Positions 1-6,610 of a stretch of DNA of 8,746 bases are shown here, in pieces. Location: assembly GCA_003220195.1 (NCBI GenBank), contig QHRT01000043.1, forward strand, positions 1-8,746, read 5' to 3'. This stretch comes from Candidatus Rokuibacteriota bacterium (GTDB lineage: Bacteria > Methylomirabilota > Methylomirabilia > Rokubacteriales > CSP1-6). The translations under genes and the position numbers were made by a program. The notes below the pieces were generated by a model, which worked only from the letters and a program-made list of their open reading frames with translations, did no database searches and was not told where the DNA came from. Each line of letters begins with the position of its first letter. The first letter of the stretch is position 1.

Positions 1-2218
1 CGTTCGCGATCGCGGCGCCCGCGCCGACCGTCCCATCCTCCCCGGCGCCCTTGACGCCGAGCGGGTTGACCGGGGACGGATCGTCCTCGCTGACGTGCAC
101 CTCGACCGGCGGCATCTCCATCGACGTCGGGAGCAGGTAATCCATGAGCGTCGCCGTGACGAGCTGACCGTCGCGGTCGTACGCCAGCTCTTCGAGGAGC
201 GCGGCGCCGACGCCCTGCGCGGTCCCGCCGACGATCTGGCCGTCCACGAGCCGCGGGTTGATCTGGCGGCCGATGTCGTACTCGATCAGGTACTTCACGA
301 TCGAGACGCGCCCGGTCGACGGATCGACGTCGACCATCACGACGTGCGCGCCGTGGCCGTACGTCATCTTCTCTTGCTGGTAGAACTCGACCGCGTCCAG
401 TCCCGGTGGGAGACCGGCCTTCAGGGCCGGCGTCGGGAGCGCGGCCTTCGCGATCTCACGCAGCGAGAGGCGCCGGTCGGCGGCGCCGCGCACGTTCACG
501 TGGCCGTCGCGCAGCTCGAGATCGTCCGCGTGTGCCTCGAGGAGATGCGCGGCGACGCGGAAGATCTTCTCGCGCACGCGCTCGGCCGCCTGCTGGACGG
601 CGTTGCCGCCCATCACGGTGCCGCGACTCGCGAACGCCCCGAATCCGTCGGGCAGCAAGTCGGTGTCGCCGTAGCGGACGGTGACGTCTTCGTACTTGAC
701 GCCGAGCGCGTCGGCGCAGATCTGCGCGAAGATGGTCTCGACCCCCTGGCCGACCGACGGCACGCCCGTGACCACGCTGACCTTGCCTGACGGGTCCACG
801 GTCACGCGCGCGCACTCCCACGGCCCGAGCCCCGACTTCTCGACCACGTACGCGATGCCGATTCCGAGGTAACGTCCCTGCGCCCGGGCGAGCTTCTGCT
901 CCTTGCGCGCCGCCGCGTAGCCGAACCGATCGAGCGCGCGCGTGAAGACGCGATCGAAGTCGGCGCGATCGTAGACGACCTTGCGCCCGAGCGTGACCGT
1001 GCCGACCTCGTACGGCATCTGATCGGCGGGGATGAAGTGCCGCCGCCGGATCTCCGCGGGATCGACGCCGACGGCGCGCGCGGCGACGTCGACGATGCGC
1101 TCGCGGACGAAGTTGGCCTCGAAGCGTCCGGGCCCGCGATAGGTGCCGGCCGGCGTCTTGTTGGTCACGGCGAGAACGACGTCGGCGCGATAGTTCGGGA
1201 TCCGGTACGGCCCCGGCAGATAGCCGGCCGTGTTGTTCGGCGCGGTGGCCCCGTGCGTCCGGATGTAGCCGCCCATGTCGTTCCAGAAGCGGTCGTGAAG
1301 CCCGAGGATCGTTCCGTCGCGGCGGAGGGCCAGCGCGATCTCGTGGTGCTGCTGCCGGGAGTGATTCGCCGCCATCAGGTGCTCGCGACGGTCCTCGACC
1401 CATTTCACCGGTCGCCGGCTCCGCATCGCGAGCAGCGGGATCAGGAAATCCTCCGGGTACAGCTCGCCGCGGACGCCGAACGCGCCGCCGACGTCGATCT
1501 GGAAGACGTGCACGCTCGACTCGGGCAGCCCGAGATGTTCGGCGAGAACGCCGCGATTCCAGTACGGGACCTTCGTCATCCCCCAGACGTTCAGGACCTG
1601 TCGCGCGGCGTCCCACTCGGCGACGATCCCGCGGGTCTCCATCGGCACGGCAGTATGCCGCTGGACGTCGAACGTCTCGCGGACGATCACGTCCGCCTCG
1701 CGCATGGCGCGGTCGATATCGCCGTACGCGATGTCGAAGCTCGCGACCACGTTCGTGCCCACGGCCTCGAAGAGCCGCGGTGCGCCGGGCTCGGCCGCCG
1801 CCCTGGCGTCGACGACCGCCGGCAACACCTCGTACTCGATCTCGATGCGCTCGAGCGCGTCCTCGGCCCGGTAGCGGTCCTCCGCGAGCACCACGGCGAC
1901 GGGATCGCCGGCGTAGCGGACCTTGCCGTGCGCCAGCGGATGCTGGAGGAAACGCTCCATCATGCCGCGGTCGGACATGCGCATCGGGATTGGACGGTGC
2001 AACGCCACCGCGTCGTCGAACGTCAGCACGTCGAGCACGCCGGGCGCCGTCCGCGCCGCGCCGGTCTCGAGCCGCGCGATGCGCGCGTGCGCGTGCGGGC
2101 TCCTGAGAATCGCCGCGTGCGCCATGCCCGGCCGGACGATGTCGCCGACGAACGAGCCGTGCCCTTGAAGAAGGCGCTCGTCCTCGCGGCGCGGCACGCT
2201 CTGACCGACGTATGGCAT
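1..2218 (-). CDS. Xanthine dehydrogenase/aldehyde oxidase-family molybdopterin-binding large subunit (partial, C-terminus beyond left edge)
   Basis: This is the catalytic molybdenum-cofactor subunit of a molybdenum hydroxylase, the family that inserts water-derived oxygen into aldehydes or N-heterocycles. The window holds 739 codons from ATG 2218 with no stop; family members are usually about 750-800 residues, so only the extreme C-terminus is missing. The N-terminus (VGQSVPRREDERLLQG) is the standard family opening. The cofactor-binding stretch DVGGAFGVRGELYPED lies at residues 242-257. The active-site loop reads AGTYRGPGRFE (357-367), and GVKGAGEDGT near 721-730 supplies the catalytic glutamate, E727. 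True CO dehydrogenase (form I CoxL) has AYRCSFR; here Gly replaces the copper-binding Cys, so CO oxidation is unlikely. The substrate cannot be read from sequence. The start lies 4 nt after the binding-protein stop, with only a weak ribosome-binding site, suggesting translational coupling. No [2Fe-2S] or FAD subunit gene is visible; these may follow beyond the left edge. Confidence 0.93.
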   Translation of the reverse strand, partial: MPYVGQSVPRREDERLLQGHGSFVGDIVRPGMAHAAILRSPHAHARIARLETGAARTAPGVLDVLTFDDAVALHRPIPMRMSDRGMMERFLQHPLAHGKVRYAGDPVAVVLAEDRYRAEDALERIEIEYEVLPAVVDARAAAEPGAPRLFEAVGTNVVASFDIAYGDIDRAMREADVIVRETFDVQRHTAVPMETRGIVAEWDAARQVLNVWGMTKVPYWNRGVLAEHLGLPESSVHVFQIDVGGAFGVRGELYPEDFLIPLLAMRSRRPVKWVEDRREHLMAANHSRQQHHEIALALRRDGTILGLHDRFWNDMGGYIRTHGATAPNNTAGYLPGPYRIPNYRADVVLAVTNKTPAGTYRGPGRFEANFVRERIVDVAARAVGVDPAEIRRRHFIPADQMPYEVGTVTLGRKVVYDRADFDRVFTRALDRFGYAAARKEQKLARAQGRYLGIGIAYVVEKSGLGPWECARVTVDPSGKVSVVTGVPSVGQGVETIFAQICADALGVKYEDVTVRYGDTDLLPDGFGAFASRGTVMGGNAVQQAAERVREKIFRVAAHLLEAHADDLELRDGHVNVRGAADRRLSLREIAKAALPTPALKAGLPPGLDAVEFYQQEKMTYGHGAHVVMVDVDPSTGRVSIVKYLIEYDIGRQINPRLVDGQIVGGTAQGVGAALLEELAYDRDGQLVTATLMDYLLPTSMEMPPVEVHVSEDDPSPVNPLGVKGAGEDGTVGAGAAIAN

Positions 2219-2222
2219 GTCG

Positions 2223-3203
2223 CTACTCGATCACGTTCCGGTAGAACTTGGCGGGCGGCGAGGTACCTTCGAGCCCCGCGCCCTTCATCACCTCGAGCGT
2301 CACGCGCCAGTCTTCGTCCGCCATCCACCCGAGCGGCTTGCCCTTCGTCGCCTCGCTCTGCATGTGCTCGAACACCATCGGCAGGCCGAGCTCCGCGAAC
2401 TCGCGATTGGTCTCGGGGTAGGCCTTCATCAACGAGGCGACGCCGGCCTTCGGATCGGCCATCGCCTCCTTCCAGCCGCGCATGGTCGCGCGCAGGAAGC
2501 TTTTGACCATCTCCGGCTTCTCCGCGAGCGTCCCCGTCGTGACGAAGTAGCCGTTGCCCAGGATGTTCAGGCCCCAGTCCGAGAACAGCGTGATCTTCGT
2601 GTTCTTGTTCTGCGCGTAAGCGCGGAGGAAGTCGCCGAAGCGGAAGCCGGGGATCACGTCGACCTTGCCGGTCAACAGCGCCGGCACCTTGCTCGCGGCC
2701 TCCACCGAGATCACGCGGTACGCGGTCGGCGGGATCTGGTACTTCGCCATCAGCGCCGACACCGCGGCCTGCGACGCCTCGCCGGGTACCATGCCGAGCG
2801 TCTTGCCTTCCAGCTCCTTCGGCGAGGTGAGCTTCGGTCCGAGCGTGATCGCGCCGTTCGGCCCGCGCGGCGTCGTGTTCGCCACCATGATGAGCGGCGC
2901 GCCTTTCGACGCGGCGATGGCCATCACGCCGGCGTCGGCGAAGCCGAACAGGTCCGAGCCCGCGGCGACGGCCTGCACGGTCGCGCCCGAGCCCTTGCCC
3001 GGCTTGACTGCGAGATCGAGCCCTTCCTCGGCGTAGTAGCCGCGCTCGACGGCGAGCAACGGCCCGATGTGATGCGACCCGGGGATCCAGTCGATCCGCA
3101 GCGTCGCGCTGATCTTCGGCTTCGGCTGCGCCACGGCGTCGGCAAAGAGCATCGGCACCGCGAGGAGGACGGCGACGAGCGCGACGAGCGATCGGACGAT
3201 CAT
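2223..3203 (-). CDS. ABC transporter periplasmic substrate-binding protein, NitT/TauT (SsuA/ThiY/NMT1-like) family
   Basis: This 326-residue protein is the periplasmic ligand-capture component of the importer encoded just upstream. The ATG at 3203 is chosen because AAAGGA lies about 7 nt upstream; an in-frame ATG further upstream (near 3230) would add MNRQRKDNA and bury the signal peptide. The signal peptide is clear: MIVRS, a hydrophobic core at about residues 6-20, and cleavage probably after ADAVA (residue 25). The mature part shows the family pattern: LRIDWIPGSHHIGPLLAVERGYY (the region that normally contacts ligand), then GLDLAVKPGKG, GSDLFGFADAG, LEGKTLGM near the hinge, and LTGKVDVIPGF. 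This fold binds sulfonates, nitrate, formylaminopyrimidine, riboflavin or aromatic acids in different relatives, so the ligand is not assignable. Its position between the permease and a molybdenum hydroxylase suggests the imported compound or a derivative is oxidised by that enzyme (inference). Confidence 0.92.
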   Translation of the reverse strand: MIVRSLVALVAVLLAVPMLFADAVAQPKPKISATLRIDWIPGSHHIGPLLAVERGYYAEEGLDLAVKPGKGSGATVQAVAAGSDLFGFADAGVMAIAASKGAPLIMVANTTPRGPNGAITLGPKLTSPKELEGKTLGMVPGEASQAAVSALMAKYQIPPTAYRVISVEAASKVPALLTGKVDVIPGFRFGDFLRAYAQNKNTKITLFSDWGLNILGNGYFVTTGTLAEKPEMVKSFLRATMRGWKEAMADPKAGVASLMKAYPETNREFAELGLPMVFEHMQSEATKGKPLGWMADEDWRVTLEVMKGAGLEGTSPPAKFYRNVIE

Positions 3204-3226
3204 GGCGTTGTCCTTTCGTTGGCGGT

Positions 3227-4045
3227 TCATGGGGCGGCGCCGCTTCCGTCGCGACGCTGGGAAATATGCCAGGGCAGCGCCAGCTTCTCCACGGCCTCCA
3301 TCAGGAGGAAGAGCACGATCCCGGCCGCGATCAGCGCCAGGATCGCGGCGAACAGGAGCTCGGTGTCCATGTTGCCGTTCGCGCTCAGCAAGAGCCGGCC
3401 GATGCCGTTCTCCGCCGCGATGAAGTCGCCGACGATCGCGCCGACGACCGCGAGGGTGATCGCGACCTTCATGCCGCCGAAGATCGCCGGCAAGGCGTTC
3501 GGCAGCCGCACGCGCCAGAAGAGTTGCAGCGGCGTCGCGCCGGCCGCGCGCGCCACGTACAGCTTGCCGGGTTCCGTGGACGAGAGCCCGACGATCGTGT
3601 CGACGACGATCGGGAAGAACGCGACCAGGAACACGATCAGCGCCTTCGACGTGAGCCCGAAGCCGAACCAGAGCAGGAACAGCGGCGCAAGCGCCACTTT
3701 CGGCACGACCTGCGAGCCGATCAGCAGCGGATAGACCGCGCAATTGAACGTCCGTGACGCGCAGAGCGCCATCGCGAGCGGGATGCCGAAGACGACGCTC
3801 AGCGCAAACCCGACGAGCGTCTCTTCCATCGTGACCAGGAGCTCTCGCGCGATGAGGCCCTTGAACTGCACGAACCGCGCGGCGATGCCGGTCGGCGCCG
3901 GCAGGATGTAGCGCGGAAAATACCCGGCGCGCGCCAGGAGCTCCCAGACGACGAAGAGGACCGCGACGGTGACGACGGGATAGACGTAGACGGCGAAGTT
4001 CGGCCGCCGGCGTCGGCGCACACTGGGCGCCGCCGGCGCCATCAT
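3227..4045 (-). CDS. ABC transporter permease, NitT/TauT (SsuC/ThiX-like) family
   Basis: This is the inner-membrane channel subunit of the importer, 272 residues from ATG 4045. That ATG overlaps the ATPase stop codon as ATGA, a classical coupling arrangement. A second ATG follows immediately at 4042 and is equally possible; AGGG lies 4 or 7 nt upstream of the two. A longer reading from 4096 would add an implausible Arg-rich extension. About six membrane segments are visible: roughly residues 19-38, 69-96, 103-127, 134-154, 184-210 and 230-255. The cytoplasmic EAA loop that docks on the ATPase is at 165-186 (ARAAGATPLQLFWRVRLPNALP), with the usual LPxALP ending. The N-terminal run RRRRR (10-14) fits a cytosolic positive-inside tail. 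The substrate-binding-protein gene follows after 23 nt. Confidence 0.94.
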   Translation of the reverse strand: MMAPAAPSVRRRRRPNFAVYVYPVVTVAVLFVVWELLARAGYFPRYILPAPTGIAARFVQFKGLIARELLVTMEETLVGFALSVVFGIPLAMALCASRTFNCAVYPLLIGSQVVPKVALAPLFLLWFGFGLTSKALIVFLVAFFPIVVDTIVGLSSTEPGKLYVARAAGATPLQLFWRVRLPNALPAIFGGMKVAITLAVVGAIVGDFIAAENGIGRLLLSANGNMDTELLFAAILALIAAGIVLFLLMEAVEKLALPWHISQRRDGSGAAP

Positions 4046-4851
4046 CGCGCCCTGGCCGGCGCCTGCCGCTCGGGACCGCGCGCGAAGACGCCCCACGACG
4101 CGAATACTTCACGGATCCGGCGCGAGTAGCGGCCGAACTCCGGCGCCTCGATCAGATCGAACGTCCGCGGCCGCGGCAGATCGATGGCGACGATCTCCGC
4201 GATGCGGCCGGGGCGCGGCGACATGACGGCCACGCGGTCGGAGAGGAACACGGCCTCCTGGATGCTGTGGGTGATGAGCAGCACGGTCTTTCGATTCTGC
4301 TGCCAGAGATCCTGGAGCTCGAGATTGAGCTGCTCGCGCGACAGCGCGTCGAGGGCGCCGAACGGCTCGTCCATCAGCAAGAGCGGCGGATCGTGGATGA
4401 GCGCCCGGCAGAGCGCGACGCGCTGGCGCATGCCGCCCGACAGCTGGAACGGGTACTTGCGCTCGAAGTCGGCCATCCCGACCATCGCGAGCAATTCCCG
4501 CGCGCGCCGCCGGAACGGCTTCAGGTCCCGTCGCTGGATCTCGACCGGCAGCAGCACGTTCTCGAGCACGCGCCGCCACTCGTAGAGCGTCGCGTCCTGG
4601 AACGCGATCCCGGCGTTCGTCACCGGCCGCGACACGGGGGTGACGCCGATCGTCACCGTGCCCGACGTCGCCGGCACCAGGCCCGCCGCGATCAGCATCA
4701 GCGTGCTCTTGCCGCAGCCGCTCGGCCCGACGATCGAGAGGAACTCCCCGTCGTCGAGGTCCAGCGACACGCCGTCGAGCGCGCGGATCACACCGTCGCC
4801 GGTGTCGTACTCCTTGGACACGTCGATGATGCGCGCGAGCGGCCGACTCGT
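4042..4851 (-). CDS. ABC transporter ATP-binding protein, NitT/TauT (SsuB/ThiZ-like) family, probable ACG start
   Basis: This is the cytoplasmic ATPase that powers the importer. Numbered from 4851 (269 residues), Walker A GPSGCGKST is at 42-50, the Q-loop Gln at 85, signature LSGGMRQR at 137-144, Walker B LLLMDEP at 157-163, D-loop GALD just after, and the switch His in LLITHS at 195. All catalytic elements are intact. The first standard start codon is GTG at 4821, but that has no ribosome-binding site and would cut the first beta strand (RIIDVSKEY) that ABC ATPases normally carry. In-frame translation upstream gives SRPLARIIDVSKEY, beginning at ACG 4851-4849, exactly 6 nt after a perfect AGGAGG. 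The gene therefore either uses a rare ACG start or an ATG was changed by mutation or assembly error. An in-frame TAA at 4884-4882 closes the frame. It is the first gene of the minus-strand operon. Confidence 0.93.
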   Translation of the reverse strand, partial: TSRPLARIIDVSKEYDTGDGVIRALDGVSLDLDDGEFLSIVGPSGCGKSTLMLIAAGLVPATSGTVTIGVTPVSRPVTNAGIAFQDATLYEWRRVLENVLLPVEIQRRDLKPFRRRARELLAMVGMADFERKYPFQLSGGMRQRVALCRALIHDPPLLLMDEPFGALDALSREQLNLELQDLWQQNRKTVLLITHSIQEAVFLSDRVAVMSPRPGRIAEIVAIDLPRPRTFDLIEAPEFGRYSRRIREVFASWGVFARGPERQAPARAR

Positions 4852-4857
4852 GGGACT

Positions 4858-4863
4858 CCTCCT
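4858..4863 (-). promoter_or_regulatory. Shine-Dalgarno AGGAGG before an ACG codon
   Basis: Read on the minus strand, AGGAGG (extended AGGAGGAG) ends 6 nt before ACG 4851-4849, the ideal distance for initiation. No ATG, GTG or TTG in the ATPase frame lies within reach; the nearest is GTG 4821, about 36 nt away. A second purine run, AAGGAGGG, lies further upstream at 4883-4876 and is followed by no standard start codon either. Confidence 0.6.
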
Positions 4864-4891
4864 GGACCGGATTCGCCCTCCTTACTACAAT
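4863..4891 (+). promoter_or_regulatory. Sigma70-like promoter for the divergent binding-protein gene
   Basis: A TACAAT box at 4886-4891 differs from the -10 consensus at one position. It is preceded after a 17-nt spacer by TGGACC (4863-4868), which matches 4 of 6 positions of the -35 consensus. Transcription would start near 4898-4900, only a few bases before GTG 4903. The element lies in the 51-nt gap between two divergent genes and overlaps the ATPase ribosome-binding region on the other strand. The match is by eye; in high-GC genomes such boxes can occur by chance, though a TACAAT is relatively scarce here. Confidence 0.4.
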
Positions 4892-4902
4892 GCGACCCTC
4901 TC

Positions 4903-5814
4903 GTGACGCAACCGGCCCACATTCGACTCATCCTGTTCCGCGCCGCGTACAATTTCCCCGTGACGCTGGGGCGGGAGCACGGCGTCTTTGCCCGGAACGG
5001 ACTCGACCTCACGATCGAGTACACCCGCGGCTCACAGATGACGGCAGAGGGATTGCGCTCGGGCGCCTACGACGTCGGCGTGCTCGCCGCGGACGACGTC
5101 GTGTACGAGGTGGAAACGCGCGACGCCGACCTCTTCATGTTCATGGGGCTCCACGGCGGCATCCTCACGCTCATCGGCCGTCCCGAAGTCCGCACGGCTC
5201 GCGACGTCGCCGGTCGCCGTCTTGGCGTGGACGATCCCGCCTCGGGGTTCGCGCTGGTCGCGCACCGGATCCTTCGCGACGCCGGCCTCTCGATCACCGA
5301 CTACGAAACGGTACCGGCCGGCGGACACGAGCACCGTGCCCGCGCGCTCCTCGACGGCACGATCGACGCGGCGCTCTTGACGCCGCCGTTCACGCTCGAC
5401 GCGCTGGCCCGAGGCTTCACGATGCTCGCGCGGGCGCGCGAGCATCTTCCGGCGTACCAGGCCTCGTGCGGCGTTACCACGCGGCGCTGGGCGCGCGCGC
5501 ACGGTGACACGCTGGTCGCGTACATCAGTGCGTACCGCGCAAGCCTCGCGCGGCTCCTGGCTCCCGACCAGCGCGGTGCCGCGCTCCGTCACCTGCAAGA
5601 ACAGTTCGCGCTGTCACCGGACGACGCCGCGACAACGCTGCGCGCGCTCGTCGATCCGGAGGACGGCCTCTCTCGCGACGCGGCGCTCGACCTCGCCGGC
5701 GTCCAGACCGTGCTCGACCTGCGCGTCCAGGCGGGGCTGCTGCCGCCGGGCGAGCGCCCGCTCACCCGGTATCTCGACCTCGCGTACTACCAGCGCGCCG
5801 CACCTCCGGCCTGA
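4903..5814 (+). CDS. NMT1/SsuA-like substrate-binding-fold protein without signal peptide
   Basis: This 303-residue protein (GTG 4903, read VTQPAHIRLILF) has the NMT1/THI5-like periplasmic-binding-protein fold: RLILFRAAYNFPVTLGREHG then GVFARNGLDLTIEYT, GAYDVGVLAADDVVYE, VAGRRLGVDDP near the hinge, and LLDGTIDAALLTPPF. The family usually carries a signal peptide of about 25-30 residues. Here homology starts within seven residues of the start, and the in-frame sequence upstream (back past 4700) encodes no hydrophobic segment, so the product should stay in the cytoplasm. The usual purine-rich ribosome-binding site is also missing before the GTG. It is transcribed divergently from an ABC importer that has its own secreted binding protein. 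Possible roles are an intracellular ligand sensor, a ligand-modifying enzyme of the THI5 type (no Cys-rich THI5 motif is visible), or a distant hydrolase/decarboxylase-like relative. The function is unknown. Confidence 0.85.
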   Translation: MTQPAHIRLILFRAAYNFPVTLGREHGVFARNGLDLTIEYTRGSQMTAEGLRSGAYDVGVLAADDVVYEVETRDADLFMFMGLHGGILTLIGRPEVRTARDVAGRRLGVDDPASGFALVAHRILRDAGLSITDYETVPAGGHEHRARALLDGTIDAALLTPPFTLDALARGFTMLARAREHLPAYQASCGVTTRRWARAHGDTLVAYISAYRASLARLLAPDQRGAALRHLQEQFALSPDDAATTLRALVDPEDGLSRDAALDLAGVQTVLDLRVQAGLLPPGERPLTRYLDLAYYQRAAPPA

Positions 5815-5832
5815 CGCCGACGGTTGCAGCGA

Positions 5833-6534
5833 TCACAGGTACGCGCGGGCGACGCCGGCGGCGTAATTCTCCAGCACGGTGTGAAGCTTTCGCATCGAGG
5901 CCTCCGCCGCACGTCGGTCGCCGTCGGTGCGGATGTACTCGAGGATCGCCTTCTCGGTGTCCTCCCCTTCCTGCTGCTCGGCTTCGAAGTGCACGGTGTA
6001 ATTCATGCCGCCGTGCTCGGGCCGGCAGCCGTAGTGCTTGACGAGACTCTGCCCGACGATCTGCGACAGCTCGATGACCTCCGCCTCGAAGACGGCCGTC
6101 GTGGCGAGCGCGGCCGGCCACGGGGTCCGCTGCGACAGTTCCCGGCAGAGGTCGATGACGCCGGTCGTCTCCGGCAGCGGCCGCAGCTGGTCGTACACAC
6201 CGCGGCCATAGCCCATGTCGTCGCCGATCCACTTGTAGAGCTCGATGTGATCGGGGGTGGCGCCGATGTGCCCGCGGAAGTAGCCGAGGTCCTCGACCAG
6301 GAGGTGCTTCGCGCACTCCTTGCGGACTTCCAGCTCATCGCAGCGGGCGTGGATGCCGCTGAAGATGCGCGGGAAGTACACCACGATGAGGTAGTTCTGG
6401 CTGACGTGGCCCCACGCCTGCTCGCGCGTGAGCTGGCCGGCTCCAAAACGCTTGAAGTACTCGGCCTCGCGATACGGGCACTTCGCCAGGAGCTCGCGTT
6501 TGATCCCGTCGAACCACTCGTGGACGTCGCGCAT
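5833..6534 (-). CDS. TenA/PqqC-like heme-oxygenase-fold protein (putative non-heme iron oxidase)
   Basis: This is a 233-residue all-helical protein of the TenA/THI-4/PqqC superfamily, which includes thiaminase II, PqqC and the heme-oxygenase-like diiron oxidases. ATG 6534 follows AGGAGGAG by 5 nt, which fixes the start. Family-like stretches are QNYLIVVYFPRIFSGIHARC (47-65), LLVEDLGYFRGHIGATPDH (78-96), FEAEVIELSQIVG (149-161) and NYTVHFEAEQQEGED (178-192). By analogy with the chlamydial protein CADD, candidate metal ligands are E81 (or D82), H89, E150 (or E152), H182, E186 and E189. The last position is usually His. The Cys-based TenA hydrolase motif is not evident, so an iron-dependent oxidase is more likely than thiaminase (inference). 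The gene is convergent with the binding-protein gene (18 nt between stops) and lies 76 nt downstream of the glycine-rich protein gene on the same strand. Confidence 0.85.
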   Translation of the reverse strand: MRDVHEWFDGIKRELLAKCPYREAEYFKRFGAGQLTREQAWGHVSQNYLIVVYFPRIFSGIHARCDELEVRKECAKHLLVEDLGYFRGHIGATPDHIELYKWIGDDMGYGRGVYDQLRPLPETTGVIDLCRELSQRTPWPAALATTAVFEAEVIELSQIVGQSLVKHYGCRPEHGGMNYTVHFEAEQQEGEDTEKAILEYIRTDGDRRAAEASMRKLHTVLENYAAGVARAYL

Positions 6535-6568
6535 GACATCTCCTCCTGGACGATGATCGCAGGATAGT

Positions 6569-6594
6569 CGTCGCGATTGTCGTTCATCGCGACG
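6569..6594. repeat. Perfect 9-bp inverted repeat between two co-directional genes
   Basis: CGTCGCGAT (6569-6577) and ATCGCGACG (6586-6594) are exact reverse complements separated by 8 nt. It lies in the 76-nt gap between the glycine-rich protein gene and the heme-oxygenase-fold gene. No T-run follows on the minus strand, so it is not a typical intrinsic terminator. It could be an RNA processing or attenuating hairpin or an operator. Confidence 0.5.
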
Positions 6595-6610
6595 TCACCC
6601 GATGGCGAAA

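Noticed and set aside
456..1616. Minus-strand ORF of 386 codons
   Set aside because: Out-of-frame shadow of the same molybdopterin-subunit gene, extremely Arg-rich with no recognisable motif.
1..2218. CO dehydrogenase (coxL) assignment
   Set aside because: The active-site loop is TYRGPGR rather than AYRCSFR, so the copper-binding Cys is absent.
1037..2506. Long plus-strand ORF (489 codons)
   Set aside because: Antisense to the molybdopterin-subunit gene, whose motifs are unmistakable; Arg/Ala/His-rich shadow typical of high-GC DNA.
2217..3734. Plus-strand ORF of 505 codons
   Set aside because: Antisense to the binding-protein and permease genes; no domain signature.
3204..4112. N-terminal extension of the binding-protein reading frame to 4112
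   Set aside because: It overlaps the permease in another frame and is Arg/Pro-rich; the start at 3203 has a ribosome-binding site and a signal peptide.
4267..4902. Upstream extension of the divergent binding-protein frame
   Set aside because: Antisense to the ATPase; the family fold begins right after GTG 4903, and the upstream residues show no signal peptide.
5815..5832. Possible bidirectional terminator between convergent genes
   Set aside because: Only 18 nt, with no stem or T-run visible.
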